Assembly: GCA_024686335.1 (NCBI GenBank)
Contig: JAILCI010000062.1
Span: 1-64,000 of the forward strand
Length of the DNA: 64,000 nucleotides
Direction: 5' to 3'
Source of the DNA: Bacteroidales bacterium
Lineage (GTDB): Bacteria; Bacteroidota; Bacteroidia; Bacteroidales; WCHB1-69
Positions 30,838-40,926 of the stretch are shown piece by piece. The position numbers were made by a program, and so were the translations under genes. How positions within the stretch are numbered: the stretch's first letter is position 1; every line of letters starts with the position of its first letter. Below the pieces are notes generated by a model. That model was not told the DNA's origin, searched no databases, and saw only the letters and a program-made list of their open reading frames with translations.

Positions 30838-33800
30838 TACTGTTTCACGAAATTCTTCGTTACGACGCCGTTGTCGGTCGTGACACGTACGTAATACATG
30901 CCCTCGGCCAAACCGCTGGCGTTGATGCGGAGAGGATTGTCGTTAGATTCGATCACATTGACCAATTGACCATAAACGTTGTAGACTTCTACACTGGTGA
31001 TTACGATAATAGCATCGTTGACTGCCACGCTGACAATCTCAGTGGCCGGATTAGGATAGAGGTTTACACTCTTTTCAAGATAGGTCTGTACACCATTGTT
31101 GTTAGTCTCGAAGGTGACCGTGTTGGAAGGATCACTATTTAGGCCATTGTTGCAATGTGCTACCACATAAGCTTCGTAGTTGACGTTGGCCACCAAGTCG
31201 GTTAGGGTGTAGGTAGTGGTAGTTGCAATAGCGGTACTCCAAGTGCTTTCCGTAGTTTGACGGTAGTTAATCTGCCACTCGTTGGCCGTGTTGGCCTCCT
31301 GCTGCCAGGTCAAGGTCGCTTCGGTATGGTCAACGGTAGCAGCCAGGTTGGTAGGAGCAGGACAGGTCGGAGAGGTCGTGGTGGCGAAGGTTACCACGTT
31401 GGACGGATCACTATTGACACCATTGTTGCAGTGTGCTACTACATATGCTTCGTAAGAGGCATCCATAGCCAGGTTGGTGAGAGTGTAGGAGGTCGTCTGA
31501 ACTGTGATGGTCTGATAGGTTCCACCAGTGGGACGGAAGTAGAGTTCCCACTCGTTGGCCGTATTCGGTTCTTGTGTCCATGAGAATGTGGCTGTGGAAC
31601 CATCTACTGCCACTTGCAGGTTGCTCGGGGTAGGACAGTTTGGAGCAGCTAATGTGGTGAAGGTCTCAATGTCACTCCATTCACTTTGGCTAGCACCGCA
31701 GTTGGACTGTACTCTGACAGAATAGTTGGTTTCAGGGGTTAGGTTAGAGAGGGTCACAGAAGAAGTAGTTGCAGCTACTGTGCTCCAAGAGGAGCCGGTA
31801 GTCTCGCGATAAGCTACATTCCAGGCGCTCTCACTTCCACCAGCAGTCCAAGTTACGGATGCAGAGGAAGAGGTGATATCGCTGATCTGGATGTTAGTCG
31901 GCTCTTCGCACGGTATTTCAGCAATTACAATGTTGTCCACATAACCGACATTGTACGGGACGTTGGTGATATGCGGTGCCCATAATGCAATGATGCCGCC
32001 AGTGCCCGTGTAGTTGTCAAATGTTGTGGTGAAGGTGGAATAGCTCGTAGAAGTGACTTCGATGGTGTCCGTTGCCACAAAGGTGGAGATGTCTGTCACA
32101 TCGCTCATCACACCAGCATACAGCAAGAAATGATAAGAGGAAGAGGTGGAGTATCCTCTTGCATCGAAGGTGAGCTGCAGAGTGTTCATAGGATAGGTGG
32201 TGGTGTTGATCTCAGGGAAGATGAGCACCTCGTCACCATAAGTGGAGCTGGTGTAGGTATAGAAGCGGATGGAGTTAGTACCAGACTGTGAATACGTGGA
32301 ACTATTGTATACAATCGGATAACCTTGATAGGTGGTTGAAGAGCAGTTGTTGTAATAGTTCCAGCAGTTAGGCAGGTTGTTGGTAGTGCCACTGGTACTG
32401 CCAGCAGCCAAGTCGAAGTTCTCCTGATAAGGCAATGTGTTGATTGCATCGCACATGGTGCTGAAAGTCAATACTTGGGAGTAAATACTCTCATCATCCG
32501 CGCCACAGATTTGTTTTACATATACATCGTATGTGGTGTTCGCGGTAAGACCGGTCAGTGTAGCAGATGTGGATGTAGTATTGATGGTAGTTCCAGCAGT
32601 TGGGGAGAAACCGGTAGGACCATAGACAACATCCCAAGAGATGCCTAACGAATCTTCCACTTCCCATGCGATGGTCGCAGTGGTCTGTGAGAGGTCGGTA
32701 AGGTGAACATTGTCAGGTGCCTCGCAAGTCGGAATGTATTGGATCATCACATCATCCAAATAAAAACTGTTGGTTGTGCCTCTTTGAGAGACGAACGCAA
32801 TCATACGGCCAGCGCCAGTGTAGGTGCTGAGGTCAATGTCGAATTCTTCCCAAGTGGATGTGGCTGACGGAGAAATCGTTGCAATCTCAGTGAAGGTAGA
32901 AATGTCGGTAATGTCTGTCATCACACCGACCTTCATCTCATAGGCTGCAGAGGTCTTGTACATGCGGAAACTGACTCGCAAGTCATTTATGTTAATGGAC
33001 GGGTCGATGTTCGGTGCTGTAGCCAAAGTGTAAGAGGTGGAGGTTGAGTAGAAATAGAGTGCGCCAACACCGCTATAATGAGTAGTGCTTATGTAAGGAT
33101 ATTGAGTAGAGGTGATGTATGTGGTATATCTATCCCAACAGGTCGGGAAAGAACCGGAACCGGTGCCGTAGTCATCAAAAGTTTCAGTGTAAGGCAGAGA
33201 GTCAATCATCTCACATTCGGTGGTGAAGGTGGCGACGTTGGACCAATCACTAGTTTCGGTAGCAGAGCACAATGACTTCACATAGAAATCGTAAGAGGTA
33301 GCAGGATCTAAACCAGTAAGTGTGCAGTAAGGAGTACTTACCGTCATGGTTACACCACTAGTGTTCGGGAAGTAGCCGACAGGACCGACAGAGACAATCC
33401 ACTCGGTCTCACTGTGACCAGGAGTCCATGAGACATCAGCCGTGGTTGTTGTTGCAGAGTCTACAACGAGGTTATGCGGCATTACACAGCCCGGAGCGTA
33501 GTCCACAGTAACATGGTCAACGTAACAGGTGGTGACTCCTTGAATACGGAAGGCGATGAATTTACCCGTGCCCGTGTAAGAGGTCAAAGGTACCGTAAAG
33601 CCATTCCAGACATCAGTACGCGGTTCGATGGTCTCAATCAACTCAAATGTAGAGGTGTCATTAGCATCTGTCATAATACCTACATCGAGATGATGTACAC
33701 CCGTCATGGCAGCTTTGAATGCCAGGGAGAGTTGGAGACTTGACAAGTCTGCGTCAATTTCCGGCATCACAGCATATTCATATTTAGTTGCTGATGTGGA

Positions 33801-36800
33801 ATAGAAATAGAGCGCGCCCGGCAATGTCAAACCCGTGGAAGCGGTAGTACTGTAGATGTAAGGATAGTTGCTGTTGTTTGTGATCTTTGTCCAGCAGTCA
33901 GGGAAGGCAGTGGTACCAGTGCCATAAGTGTCAAAGTCTTCAGTAAATGGTAATGTGGTGACGGGGGTACAAGAGGTTGAGAAGGAGACCTCAGACCATG
34001 CGGTGTTGCCATCTGAGCAGTTTGCTCTGACATAAACTTCATAATCGGTGTTGGGATCCAGACCTGTAAGGTCGTAGGAGAGGTCGCCCAACGTAAGAAC
34101 TTGTGCCGTTGTCATGTCGAAACCGGCAGGACCGTAAACTAACTCCCACGAAGTGATGCTACTCGGTGATGCCCAGCTGACAGTTGCGGAGGTGGAGAGA
34201 ATGTTGGAGACAGTCACCTGTTGCGGCGGGAAGCAGTCAGGTGCATAGTCCAAGACGATATCATCAACGTACATGGTGCTTGCAACGCCTTCGTCAGAGC
34301 GGATGGCGATGAAACGGCCATTTCCAGTATAACCAGTGAAATAGATGGTGTCTGGCTCGAATACATTTAACTCAGTCGGGGTGATACGTTTGATAAACTG
34401 GAAGGTGGAAGGATCGTAAGGATTGGTCATCACACCTACTTCCAAGTAATAAGTGGCAGTACCCTTTCTCATCTGCAGAGAGAGCATCAGAGAGTTGATG
34501 TTGATAGAGGCATCAATTTCTGGCAATGCACCATAGCAATAAGTAGCAGTGGATGAGTAGAAATAGAGGCCACGAGAAGAGTTGTTGCCAGTAGTGCTGA
34601 TATATGGATAATTTGAGGTGGCGTTGGTGGTACGCATCCAGCAGTCTGGATAGGATGCTGTACCAGTGGTGGTGTAAGACTCGAAATTCTCGGAGTAAGG
34701 AATCGTGGTAAGTGCTACACACAAGGTGGTGAATGTGACAGGCATTGTCCATTCACTTGTCTCGCTACCACAGTCAGCCTGAACCATCACCTGATAGGTG
34801 GTGTTGGCATCCAGACCGGAGAACTGGTAGAAGGTATCGGATACGCTGTAGGCATAAGTCCAAACGGAGTCGGTCTCTGGCATATAAGCAATGTTCCAAC
34901 TGGTTTCATCACCGACAGGAGTCCAGGAGATGGTCACACCGTTTTGTACATATCCACCAATGGTCACATCAACAGGACGGAAACAGGTGGGGATGAGGTC
35001 GATGACGACATCGTCAACATAGAGGTAGTTGGCAGAACTGCCGGAACCGCTGCGGAAAGCGAAGTGGCGTGCGTTGCCAGTATAGTTCGGGAATGAGAGA
35101 TCGAAAGCCTCCCAAGTGCTGGTGGCAGAAGGTGTGACAGTGTCCAGCGGAACAAAAGTGGCGATGGAATCGGGATCACTCATCACACCGACAATCAATT
35201 GGTGAGCAGCAGAGGTCTTGCGCAACATGAAGGAGATCTGCAACTGGTTCAGACTGTAGGTGCTGTCAATCTCAGGAGATGCGGCAACAGAGTAGTATGA
35301 ACTGCTAGCGTACATGTAAACGGAACCAACGCCAGAGTAGTGGGTGGTGTTAATATAAGGGTATGTGGTGAGACCAGTGGAGGTGTAGGCTGTCCAGCAG
35401 TCTGCCATGTGGCTGGTGCCAGTACCATAGGAGTCAAAACCTTCATAATATGGGAAGGTGGAGATGATGCCACAGCTGGTGTTACCTTTGCGGATGTCAC
35501 TCCAAGCACTCTGGGAACCGTCACCACAAAGGGCACTCACCTGGAATTCGTAAGTGGTGTTAGGCACTAGGTTCGTCACAACAACAAAGGTGTCGGTGAC
35601 ATTGAGGCTCTGCCATGTGTCTTCGTAGGCGTTCTTGTATTGAACCTCATAGGTGCAGTTGATGTTGTCGCTTTGCCATGAAACAGTCAGGCTGTTGGTT
35701 TGCGGATCGGAGGTGGTCACATTGTAAGGTCTTTGGCAGGTAGGAATATAGTCAACAACAACGTCATCAATATAGATGGTGTTGGTGGCAGAGAATCCGG
35801 TGTAGAAAGTGATGTAACGGCCGGTTCCGGTATAGTTGGCAAGAGAGATGTCGTAAGATTGCCATGTGCCGGTTACGTCAGAGTTGATGGTGTCCAGAGC
35901 CACAAATGTGGAAGGATCCGTGGGATCTGTCATCACACCTACAGCAAATTTATAAGCGAGAGAAGCCTTGTAGGCTTTGAAAGAGATTTGGATATCCTGC
36001 ATGTTGATGGAGTTGTCAATGCCAGGCAGGGAGGCTCCGCCATAGTGAGCAGAGGTGTTGTACAAATAGAGGGCCCCCACGCCGCTATAGTGTTGTGAAC
36101 TGCTGACATACGGGTAGGTGGCGGTGGTCAGTGTGTGGAATTTGGTGAAACAGGTCGGGAATGACCCTGAGCCAGTGCCGTAAGTGTCAAATTCCTCAGT
36201 GTAAGGCAGTGTGGCAATAGGCAGACAGAAGGTCTGGAAGGTTGCAATGTCGGACCAGTAGCTGACAGTGCCGTCAGAACAGTTGCTGTTCACGCGCAGT
36301 TGATAGCTGCTGCCGTCCAAGAGACCTGTCAATGTGTAGGTGGTATCTGTGATGTAGTCCACAGATGTCCAGATGCTGTCGTTTTCCTGTTTGTACTCCA
36401 GATTGAAAGTGCTCACGTTCTCAACGGAAGACCAGGAGATAATGGCCGAGTTGGTCGTGATACTATCAATGGTGACATCAGTGGGAGCAGAGCATGTTTG
36501 GATGACGTTCACAATCAAGTTATCCATATACATGTAGGTGGCAGTTCCGGGCAGTGTCATGAAAGCAATATGTTTGCCCGTTCCGGTGTATGATGCGAAA
36601 GATATTGAGAAGGTCTCCCATGTAGAGGTGGCGGAAGGAGTTACGGTGTCCATTGCCACGAAAGTGCTGATATCAGATGGATCGGTTACAGCACCAACAA
36701 CAAGCGTGTAGTTTGCAGAACTCTTACGCAGTTTGAAGGTTGCTTCTAGAGTGTTGAGGCTGGCATTGATTTTCGGAGTCACAGCCCATGTGGGAGTGGC

Positions 36801-38702
36801 AGAGGGACCATAGAAATACATGGATCCCGGAGAAGAGTAGTTGGTGGTGCTGATGTAGGGATATTGGGTTGTGCCAGATGTATAACCACCTCTGTACCAA
36901 CAATCTGCGAAAGCGCTTGAGCCTGTACCATAGGTGTCGAAACTCTCCTCGTAAGGGATGTTGACGCCTGGACAGGATGTCGAGAATGTCAGCTCTTCTG
37001 TTTTCCATGTGCTCTCATCGCCATAACCACAGTCGGCTTGAACCTTGAAGGTGAGGGTGTAATCGGTGGAGGATGTCAGGTTCTGGATAACATAGAAGGT
37101 GTCGGTAAGGCCATATAATGTGGTGTAATCCGTCTCGTCGGAGAACTTGTAGGAGATGTTCCATAGTGTCTCGTTGCCTCCCGGAGACCAGGAGATGGTT
37201 ACGTTATCTTCATCTGGAGATGTGGCAATGTCAGACGGGCGTTCACAGGTGGGGATTAACTCCAAGACGAAGTCGTCGATGTACATGCCCGTTGAACTGC
37301 CAACGTCACCAGCTTTGAAAGCGATGTAATGGTCGTTACCCGTATATTGGTCGAAGTCCACGTTGAAGGCTTCCCAGACTGATACTGTTGAAGGAGAGAG
37401 GGTATCGTAAGGGTGGAAAGTGGAGCCATCGCTAGGATTTGTGATGGTACCAATAATGATTTTATAATTGGCGCTGCCCTTTCTCAACATCATAGATGCA
37501 CGTAAAGTATTGATGTTGATGTTGGAATCGATCATGGGTGTGCTGGCGATATCGTAATATGCTGTGCTAGCATAAAAATAGAGAGATGCTGGAGGGGAGT
37601 AGTTGTAGGTAGCATAACAATAGGGGTAGGTTGTAGTTGTGCCGCTATAGAATTTTGTCCAGCAGGACGGGAAGGTACCTGTGCCCGTGCCATAATCGTC
37701 AAAGCTTTCTTCGTATGGCAGAGTGAAGATGGTGCAGGGGTCATTAAGTGTGTAGACGCATGCGGGCGTGGAGGAAGCGGTGCTGCCTGTGGAGTAGACA
37801 GCTTCTACCGTGTAGCAATACTCGGTCTCCATTTGCAGACCTTCGTCCGTGTAGGAGAAGTCTTCGATAAGACTGGTGTTGAGTTGTACATTGTCGCGAT
37901 AGATGTTGAAACCGCTCAGGTTTTCATCTGCGAAGGTACCTTTAACGATGAAAGGAACGCCCAATTGTTCGAGGGAAGTGCCGTCATACCAAGCGTTCCA
38001 AACGCCTTGTACCAGCTGGATACCATTACCGGTGCTGACCTCGCCCAAGATACTGACGGGCGGGCACCAAGGGCCGCTGGTAAGAGAGCCGTTCATAGAG
38101 ACGGTCACCCAGTAGGTGCCAGCAGGAAGTGTGGTGTCAATGGCGGCAGTCACTCGCATGATAGGACGAGTCGTGTCTGTCAAAGCTGTGGCGGATGTAC
38201 GGTAGATACCAGTCCAATCTGTGGAGGTCATGACACTGTTTAAGCCGGATGTCCAAATAGGTACAGAAGTACTGTCAACAGGTTCTGAATCAAAGATGGA
38301 TACATAGGCACCTGTAATCGTGGAGGTGGTTGTTGATCCAGTTTGATAGGCATAGAAGTCAATAGTGGAGATGTGTGCCGCTGCGGGCAGGGTGAAGTCA
38401 TCACCAACTTTGAATTTAGCAGCTTCGTTGATGTTGCGGCCCCAAGTGTTCTGACCGCCGTACAAGCAGCTTACATCATTGCCTTGATATCCGCCGCCAG
38501 GATAAATAACCATCTGCGACTGATTCCATAAATTGATACGTAAAGGCTGGGTGGTGCCCGACGGGGTGTCCCAGGTGACTAGCACAGACTCATGAGACAG
38601 AGCCGTTGCTGTCACATTGCTCGGAGGATTCTGCTGCGCCAGCAACGCTGTGCAACCGATTGCCATCCAAAAAAGGACAAGAGCATAAATCTTATTTTTC
38701 AT
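30837..38702 (-). CDS. Giant modular surface protein: eight anchor-J-like modules, FN3 domains, type IX sorting domain
   Basis: This 2,621-residue exported protein begins with a signal peptide ending ALLAQQ. Its first FN3-like domain (from about residue 25, PPSNVTATALSHESVLVTWD) seems interrupted by an inserted domain and resumed near DENLSGFNIYRDNVQLN (about 270-315). Eight modules then repeat with a period of about 250 residues. Each has a choice-of-anchor-J-like beta-sandwich opening LPYEESFDDYGTGT or a variant and closing MYIDDFVLELIPTC. An FN3 domain follows (ATISWSPG, TxYxxxVxAxCG). Approximate starts are 322, 577, 826, 1076, 1330, 1580, 1830 and 2087. Two further FN3 domains follow, almost identical in parts. 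Residues 2539-2621 are a type A sorting domain (VNLYPNPATEIVSV, GLAEGMYYVRVTT, NFVKQ). Likely a cell-surface adhesin or structural protein; no catalytic domain is evident. Confidence 0.85.
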   Translation of the reverse strand: MKNKIYALVLFWMAIGCTALLAQQNPPSNVTATALSHESVLVTWDTPSGTTQPLRINLWNQSQMVIYPGGGYQGNDVSCLYGGQNTWGRNINEAAKFKVGDDFTLPAAAHISTIDFYAYQTGSTTTSTITGAYVSIFDSEPVDSTSVPIWTSGLNSVMTSTDWTGIYRTSATALTDTTRPIMRVTAAIDTTLPAGTYWVTVSMNGSLTSGPWCPPVSILGEVSTGNGIQLVQGVWNAWYDGTSLEQLGVPFIVKGTFADENLSGFNIYRDNVQLNTSLIEDFSYTDEGLQMETEYCYTVEAVYSTGSTASSTPACVYTLNDPCTIFTLPYEESFDDYGTGTGTFPSCWTKFYSGTTTTYPYCYATYNYSPPASLYFYASTAYYDIASTPMIDSNININTLRASMMLRKGSANYKIIIGTITNPSDGSTFHPYDTLSPSTVSVWEAFNVDFDQYTGNDHYIAFKAGDVGSSTGMYIDDFVLELIPTCERPSDIATSPDEDNVTISWSPGGNETLWNISYKFSDETDYTTLYGLTDTFYVIQNLTSSTDYTLTFKVQADCGYGDESTWKTEELTFSTSCPGVNIPYEESFDTYGTGSSAFADCWYRGGYTSGTTQYPYISTTNYSSPGSMYFYGPSATPTWAVTPKINASLNTLEATFKLRKSSANYTLVVGAVTDPSDISTFVAMDTVTPSATSTWETFSISFASYTGTGKHIAFMTLPGTATYMYMDNLIVNVIQTCSAPTDVTIDSITTNSAIISWSSVENVSTFNLEYKQENDSIWTSVDYITDTTYTLTGLLDGSSYQLRVNSNCSDGTVSYWSDIATFQTFCLPIATLPYTEEFDTYGTGSGSFPTCFTKFHTLTTATYPYVSSSQHYSGVGALYLYNTSAHYGGASLPGIDNSINMQDIQISFKAYKASLAYKFAVGVMTDPTDPSTFVALDTINSDVTGTWQSYDISLANYTGTGRYITFYTGFSATNTIYIDDVVVDYIPTCQRPYNVTTSDPQTNSLTVSWQSDNINCTYEVQYKNAYEDTWQSLNVTDTFVVVTNLVPNTTYEFQVSALCGDGSQSAWSDIRKGNTSCGIISTFPYYEGFDSYGTGTSHMADCWTAYTSTGLTTYPYINTTHYSGVGSVYMYASSSYYSVAASPEIDSTYSLNQLQISFMLRKTSAAHQLIVGVMSDPDSIATFVPLDTVTPSATSTWEAFDLSFPNYTGNARHFAFRSGSGSSANYLYVDDVVIDLIPTCFRPVDVTIGGYVQNGVTISWTPVGDETSWNIAYMPETDSVWTYAYSVSDTFYQFSGLDANTTYQVMVQADCGSETSEWTMPVTFTTLCVALTTIPYSENFESYTTTGTASYPDCWMRTTNATSNYPYISTTGNNSSRGLYFYSSTATYCYGALPEIDASININSLMLSLQMRKGTATYYLEVGVMTNPYDPSTFQFIKRITPTELNVFEPDTIYFTGYTGNGRFIAIRSDEGVASTMYVDDIVLDYAPDCFPPQQVTVSNILSTSATVSWASPSSITSWELVYGPAGFDMTTAQVLTLGDLSYDLTGLDPNTDYEVYVRANCSDGNTAWSEVSFSTSCTPVTTLPFTEDFDTYGTGTTAFPDCWTKITNNSNYPYIYSTTASTGLTLPGALYFYSTSATKYEYAVMPEIDADLSSLQLSLAFKAAMTGVHHLDVGIMTDANDTSTFELIETIEPRTDVWNGFTVPLTSYTGTGKFIAFRIQGVTTCYVDHVTVDYAPGCVMPHNLVVDSATTTTADVSWTPGHSETEWIVSVGPVGYFPNTSGVTMTVSTPYCTLTGLDPATSYDFYVKSLCSATETSDWSNVATFTTECEMIDSLPYTETFDDYGTGSGSFPTCWDRYTTYITSTQYPYISTTHYSGVGALYFYSTSTSYTLATAPNIDPSININDLRVSFRMYKTSAAYEMKVGVMTDITDISTFTEIATISPSATSTWEEFDIDLSTYTGAGRMIAFVSQRGTTNSFYLDDVMIQYIPTCEAPDNVHLTDLSQTTATIAWEVEDSLGISWDVVYGPTGFSPTAGTTINTTSTSATLTGLTANTTYDVYVKQICGADDESIYSQVLTFSTMCDAINTLPYQENFDLAAGSTSGTTNNLPNCWNYYNNCSSTTYQGYPIVYNSSTYSQSGTNSIRFYTYTSSTYGDEVLIFPEINTTTYPMNTLQLTFDARGYSTSSSYHFLLYAGVMSDVTDISTFVATDTIEVTSTSYSTFTTTFDNYTGTGGIIALWAPHITNVPYNVGYVDNIVIAEIPCEEPTNIQISDITSSSASVTWTAGGSESAWNVAYRETTGSSWSTVAATTSSVTLSNLTPETNYSVRVQSNCGASQSEWSDIETFTTLAAPNCPTPSNLQVAVDGSTATFSWTQEPNTANEWELYFRPTGGTYQTITVQTTSYTLTNLAMDASYEAYVVAHCNNGVNSDPSNVVTFATTTSPTCPAPTNLAATVDHTEATLTWQQEANTANEWQINYRQTTESTWSTAIATTTTYTLTDLVANVNYEAYVVAHCNNGLNSDPSNTVTFETNNNGVQTYLEKSVNLYPNPATEIVSVAVNDAIIVITSVEVYNVYGQLVNVIESNDNPLRINASGLAEGMYYVRVTTDNGVVTKNFVKQ

Positions 38703-38759
38703 AATAGTATTGTTTTGATTATTAATAGATTAGGAGATTCTCTTGTGAAAAACTGATAG

Positions 38760-38767
38760 CAAAAGTA
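38760..38767 (-). promoter_or_regulatory. -7 promoter box for the giant gene
   Basis: TACTTTTG on the minus strand, about 58 bp before the ATG at 38702. Confidence 0.6.
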
Positions 38768-38953
38768 TAATTTTTTTTTGTATCTTTTTGATTAAAAATG
38801 CATTTCAAGTATTTTTGTATAATTTTTCAAGATAAATAATAGCATCTTTCTTTGGCAAGATTTTTGCAATAAAAAAACTGCTTTTGAGACTGTATTTTAA
38901 ATAAGCCTGAAAGAGTGAATTAAAAAAAGTAAGTAATTGAAATCCAAATAGAT

Positions 38954-39601
38954 ATGAACGAAGAAGTAAAAGACAATGTAAATAAGGAAGAGATTCCAGA
39001 AACGGAACCAACAAATTCTACAGAAAATACTGAACCTGCTGAAAACATAGTAACAGAGCCAGAAAAGAGTGAGGAACCCGAAGAAAAGAAGGGCAAGTCG
39101 TTTTTCTCCAGGAAAAATAATAAAGAAAAGCAGAAGATTGAGGAATTAGAGGCGGAAATTGAGAAGTTGAAAGCAGAAAAAGCCGAAATCAATGATCGTT
39201 TTCTGCGTCTCTATTCCGAATTTGATAATTATAAAAAACGTGTCAACAAAGAGAAACTTGACTTGATTTCTACTGCCTCTGAGAAGGTGATTTTGAGTGT
39301 GCTTCCTATCATGGATGATTTTGAGCGTGCTATTGGTGCCAACGAGAAGGCAGAGGATATCGCTGCAGTAAAAGAGGGTTTCAAGCTCATTTACAATAAG
39401 ATGCAGCAGATGTTATCTCGTCTCAATGTTACGGAGATTGAGGCTGTTGGCCATGAGTTTGACACAGATGTTCATGAGGCTGTCACCCATTTTCCGGTTG
39501 AGAAAGAGGAGGACAAAGGCAAGGTGATTGACGTGACGGAAAAGGGTTATAAGCTGGCAGACAAGGTGATCCGCTATGCCAAAGTGGTTGTGGGTCAGTA
39601 A
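38954..39601 (+). CDS. grpE: Nucleotide exchange factor GrpE
   Basis: This 215-residue cytoplasmic co-chaperone releases ADP from DnaK. It has an acidic, low-complexity N-terminus (residues 1-55), a long coiled-coil segment (about 55-125, IEELEAEIEKLKAEKAE then RFLRLYSEFDNYKKR) and a beta-domain with the family ending LADKVIRYAKVVVG. Length fits. dnaJ starts 15 bp after the stop, so the two form an operon. The upstream region shows no clear -7 box, so the promoter is uncertain. Confidence 0.95.
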   Translation: MNEEVKDNVNKEEIPETEPTNSTENTEPAENIVTEPEKSEEPEEKKGKSFFSRKNNKEKQKIEELEAEIEKLKAEKAEINDRFLRLYSEFDNYKKRVNKEKLDLISTASEKVILSVLPIMDDFERAIGANEKAEDIAAVKEGFKLIYNKMQQMLSRLNVTEIEAVGHEFDTDVHEAVTHFPVEKEEDKGKVIDVTEKGYKLADKVIRYAKVVVGQ

Positions 39602-39616
39602 AAGAAAGGAGACATT

Positions 39617-40792
39617 ATGGCAGAGAAAAGAGATTATTACGAGGTGCTTGGGGTTTCAAAGGAAGCCTCAGCAGATGAGATAAAGAAGGCCTATCGGAAG
39701 AAGGCCATGCAGTACCATCCCGACCGCAACCCTGGCGACAAGGAGGCGGAGGAGAAGTTTAAAGAGGCTGCCGAAGCGTATGATGTCCTGAGTAATCCGG
39801 ACAAAAAGGCACGTTACGATCAATTTGGTCATGCCGGCATGGGCGGTGCTGCCACAGACTTCTCTGGGGCCAACATCAATGACATTTTCAGCCACTTTGC
39901 CGATATTTTTGGTGGCGGTTTTGGAGGTGGCTTTGGTGGTGGTTTCAACATTGGCGACCTTTTTGGAGGTGGTGGCAGCGGGACAGGCAAGCGCGTGCGT
40001 CGCGGCACCAATATCCGTATTAAGGTTAAAATGACCCTTGAAGAGGTGGCTACTGTTACCGAGAAAAAGCTGAAAATCAACAAATATGTGGCTTGTGCCC
40101 ACTGTAACGGCACGGGTGCTAAAGATGAGCATAGCAAGGAGACCTGCCCAACCTGTCATGGTCGTGGTCAGGTGATGCAGCAACAGCGCTCTATGTTCGG
40201 TGTAATCCAGCAGGTGTCGGAGTGTCCGAACTGTAACGGTACCGGTGAGATTATAAAGGATAAGTGTCCTCATTGTCATGGCAACGGCATTGTGAAGGGT
40301 GAGGAGGTGGTACAAGTTTCCATACCTGCTGGTGTGGACAACGGCATGCAGCTCACCCTGCGCGGAAAGGGTAACGCAGCACCCAACGGCGGTGTAAACG
40401 GCGATCTGCTCGTGGCTATTGAGGTGGCCGACCACGACATCTTCGAGCGTGACGGCAATAACCTCTACCTGAACTATCATATCAGTATCCCGCAGGCTGC
40501 CCTCGGTGCCTCTGTGGAGATTCCGACGCTGACAGGTAAGGTCAAAATCAAAATCCCCGCAGGCACCCAAAGCGGTCAGATCATGCGTCTCCAAGGCAAA
40601 GGTCTTCCCGAAGTCAACAGCAATATTGTGGGCGACCTCATCGTGAACATCAACGTATGGACGCCCAAGAGCTTGACCCGTGAGGAGAAGGAGATGCTGG
40701 AGAAACTCAGCACCCACGATAACTTCGTGCCCAAGCCCGGTAAGAATGAACGCAGCGTCTTTAACCGAGTAAGGCAATTCTTCAGAGACTAA
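39617..40792 (+). CDS. dnaJ: Chaperone protein DnaJ
   Basis: This 391-residue type I J-protein delivers unfolded proteins to DnaK. The J domain (residues 1-70) has YHPDRNPGD with the HPD motif. A Gly/Phe-rich linker follows (about 72-125). Four CxxCxGxG zinc repeats come next: [24 protein letters not shown] and CPHCHGNG (about 150-225). The C-terminal substrate-binding domains include [14 protein letters not shown]. It is intact and follows grpE directly. A terminator lies at 40816-40844. Confidence 0.96.
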   Translation: MAEKRDYYEVLGVSKEASADEIKKAYRKKAMQYHPDRNPGDKEAEEKFKEAAEAYDVLSNPDKKARYDQFGHAGMGGAATDFSGANINDIFSHFADIFGGGFGGGFGGGFNIGDLFGGGGSGTGKRVRRGTNIRIKVKMTLEEVATVTEKKLKINKYVACAHCNGTGAKDEHSKETCPTCHGRGQVMQQQRSMFGVIQQVSECPNCNGTGEIIKDKCPHCHGNGIVKGEEVVQVSIPAGVDNGMQLTLRGKGNAAPNGGVNGDLLVAIEVADHDIFERDGNNLYLNYHISIPQAALGASVEIPTLTGKVKIKIPAGTQSGQIMRLQGKGLPEVNSNIVGDLIVNINVWTPKSLTREEKEMLEKLSTHDNFVPKPGKNERSVFNRVRQFFRD

Positions 40793-40815
40793 TTTCTGAA
40801 ACAAATAGATTTATG

Positions 40816-40844
40816 TAGGCTGGCTTCATGTCAGCCTATTTTAT
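40816..40844 (+). terminator. Terminator after dnaJ
   Basis: TAGGCTG and CAGCCTA form a stem around GCTTCATGT, followed by TTTTATTATTT. Confidence 0.75.
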
Positions 40845-40875
40845 TATTTGTCTCGTCGTGATGCTCAATCCTCAT

Positions 40876-40906
40876 TTTGTTCAAATCGGAAATAGTTTTA
40901 TCTTTG
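40876..40906 (+). promoter_or_regulatory. Consensus Bacteroidota promoter for the GH3 gene
   Basis: TTTG (40876-40879), a 19-bp spacer, then TATCTTTG (40899-40906), which matches the phylum consensus exactly. The ATG is 20 bp downstream. Confidence 0.8.
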
Positions 40907-40926
40907 CGCTCTAAAATTCGTACAAA

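Noticed and set aside
39668-40804. 378-codon frame on the minus strand
   Set aside because: It is antisense to intact dnaJ and has no recognisable domain or promoter.
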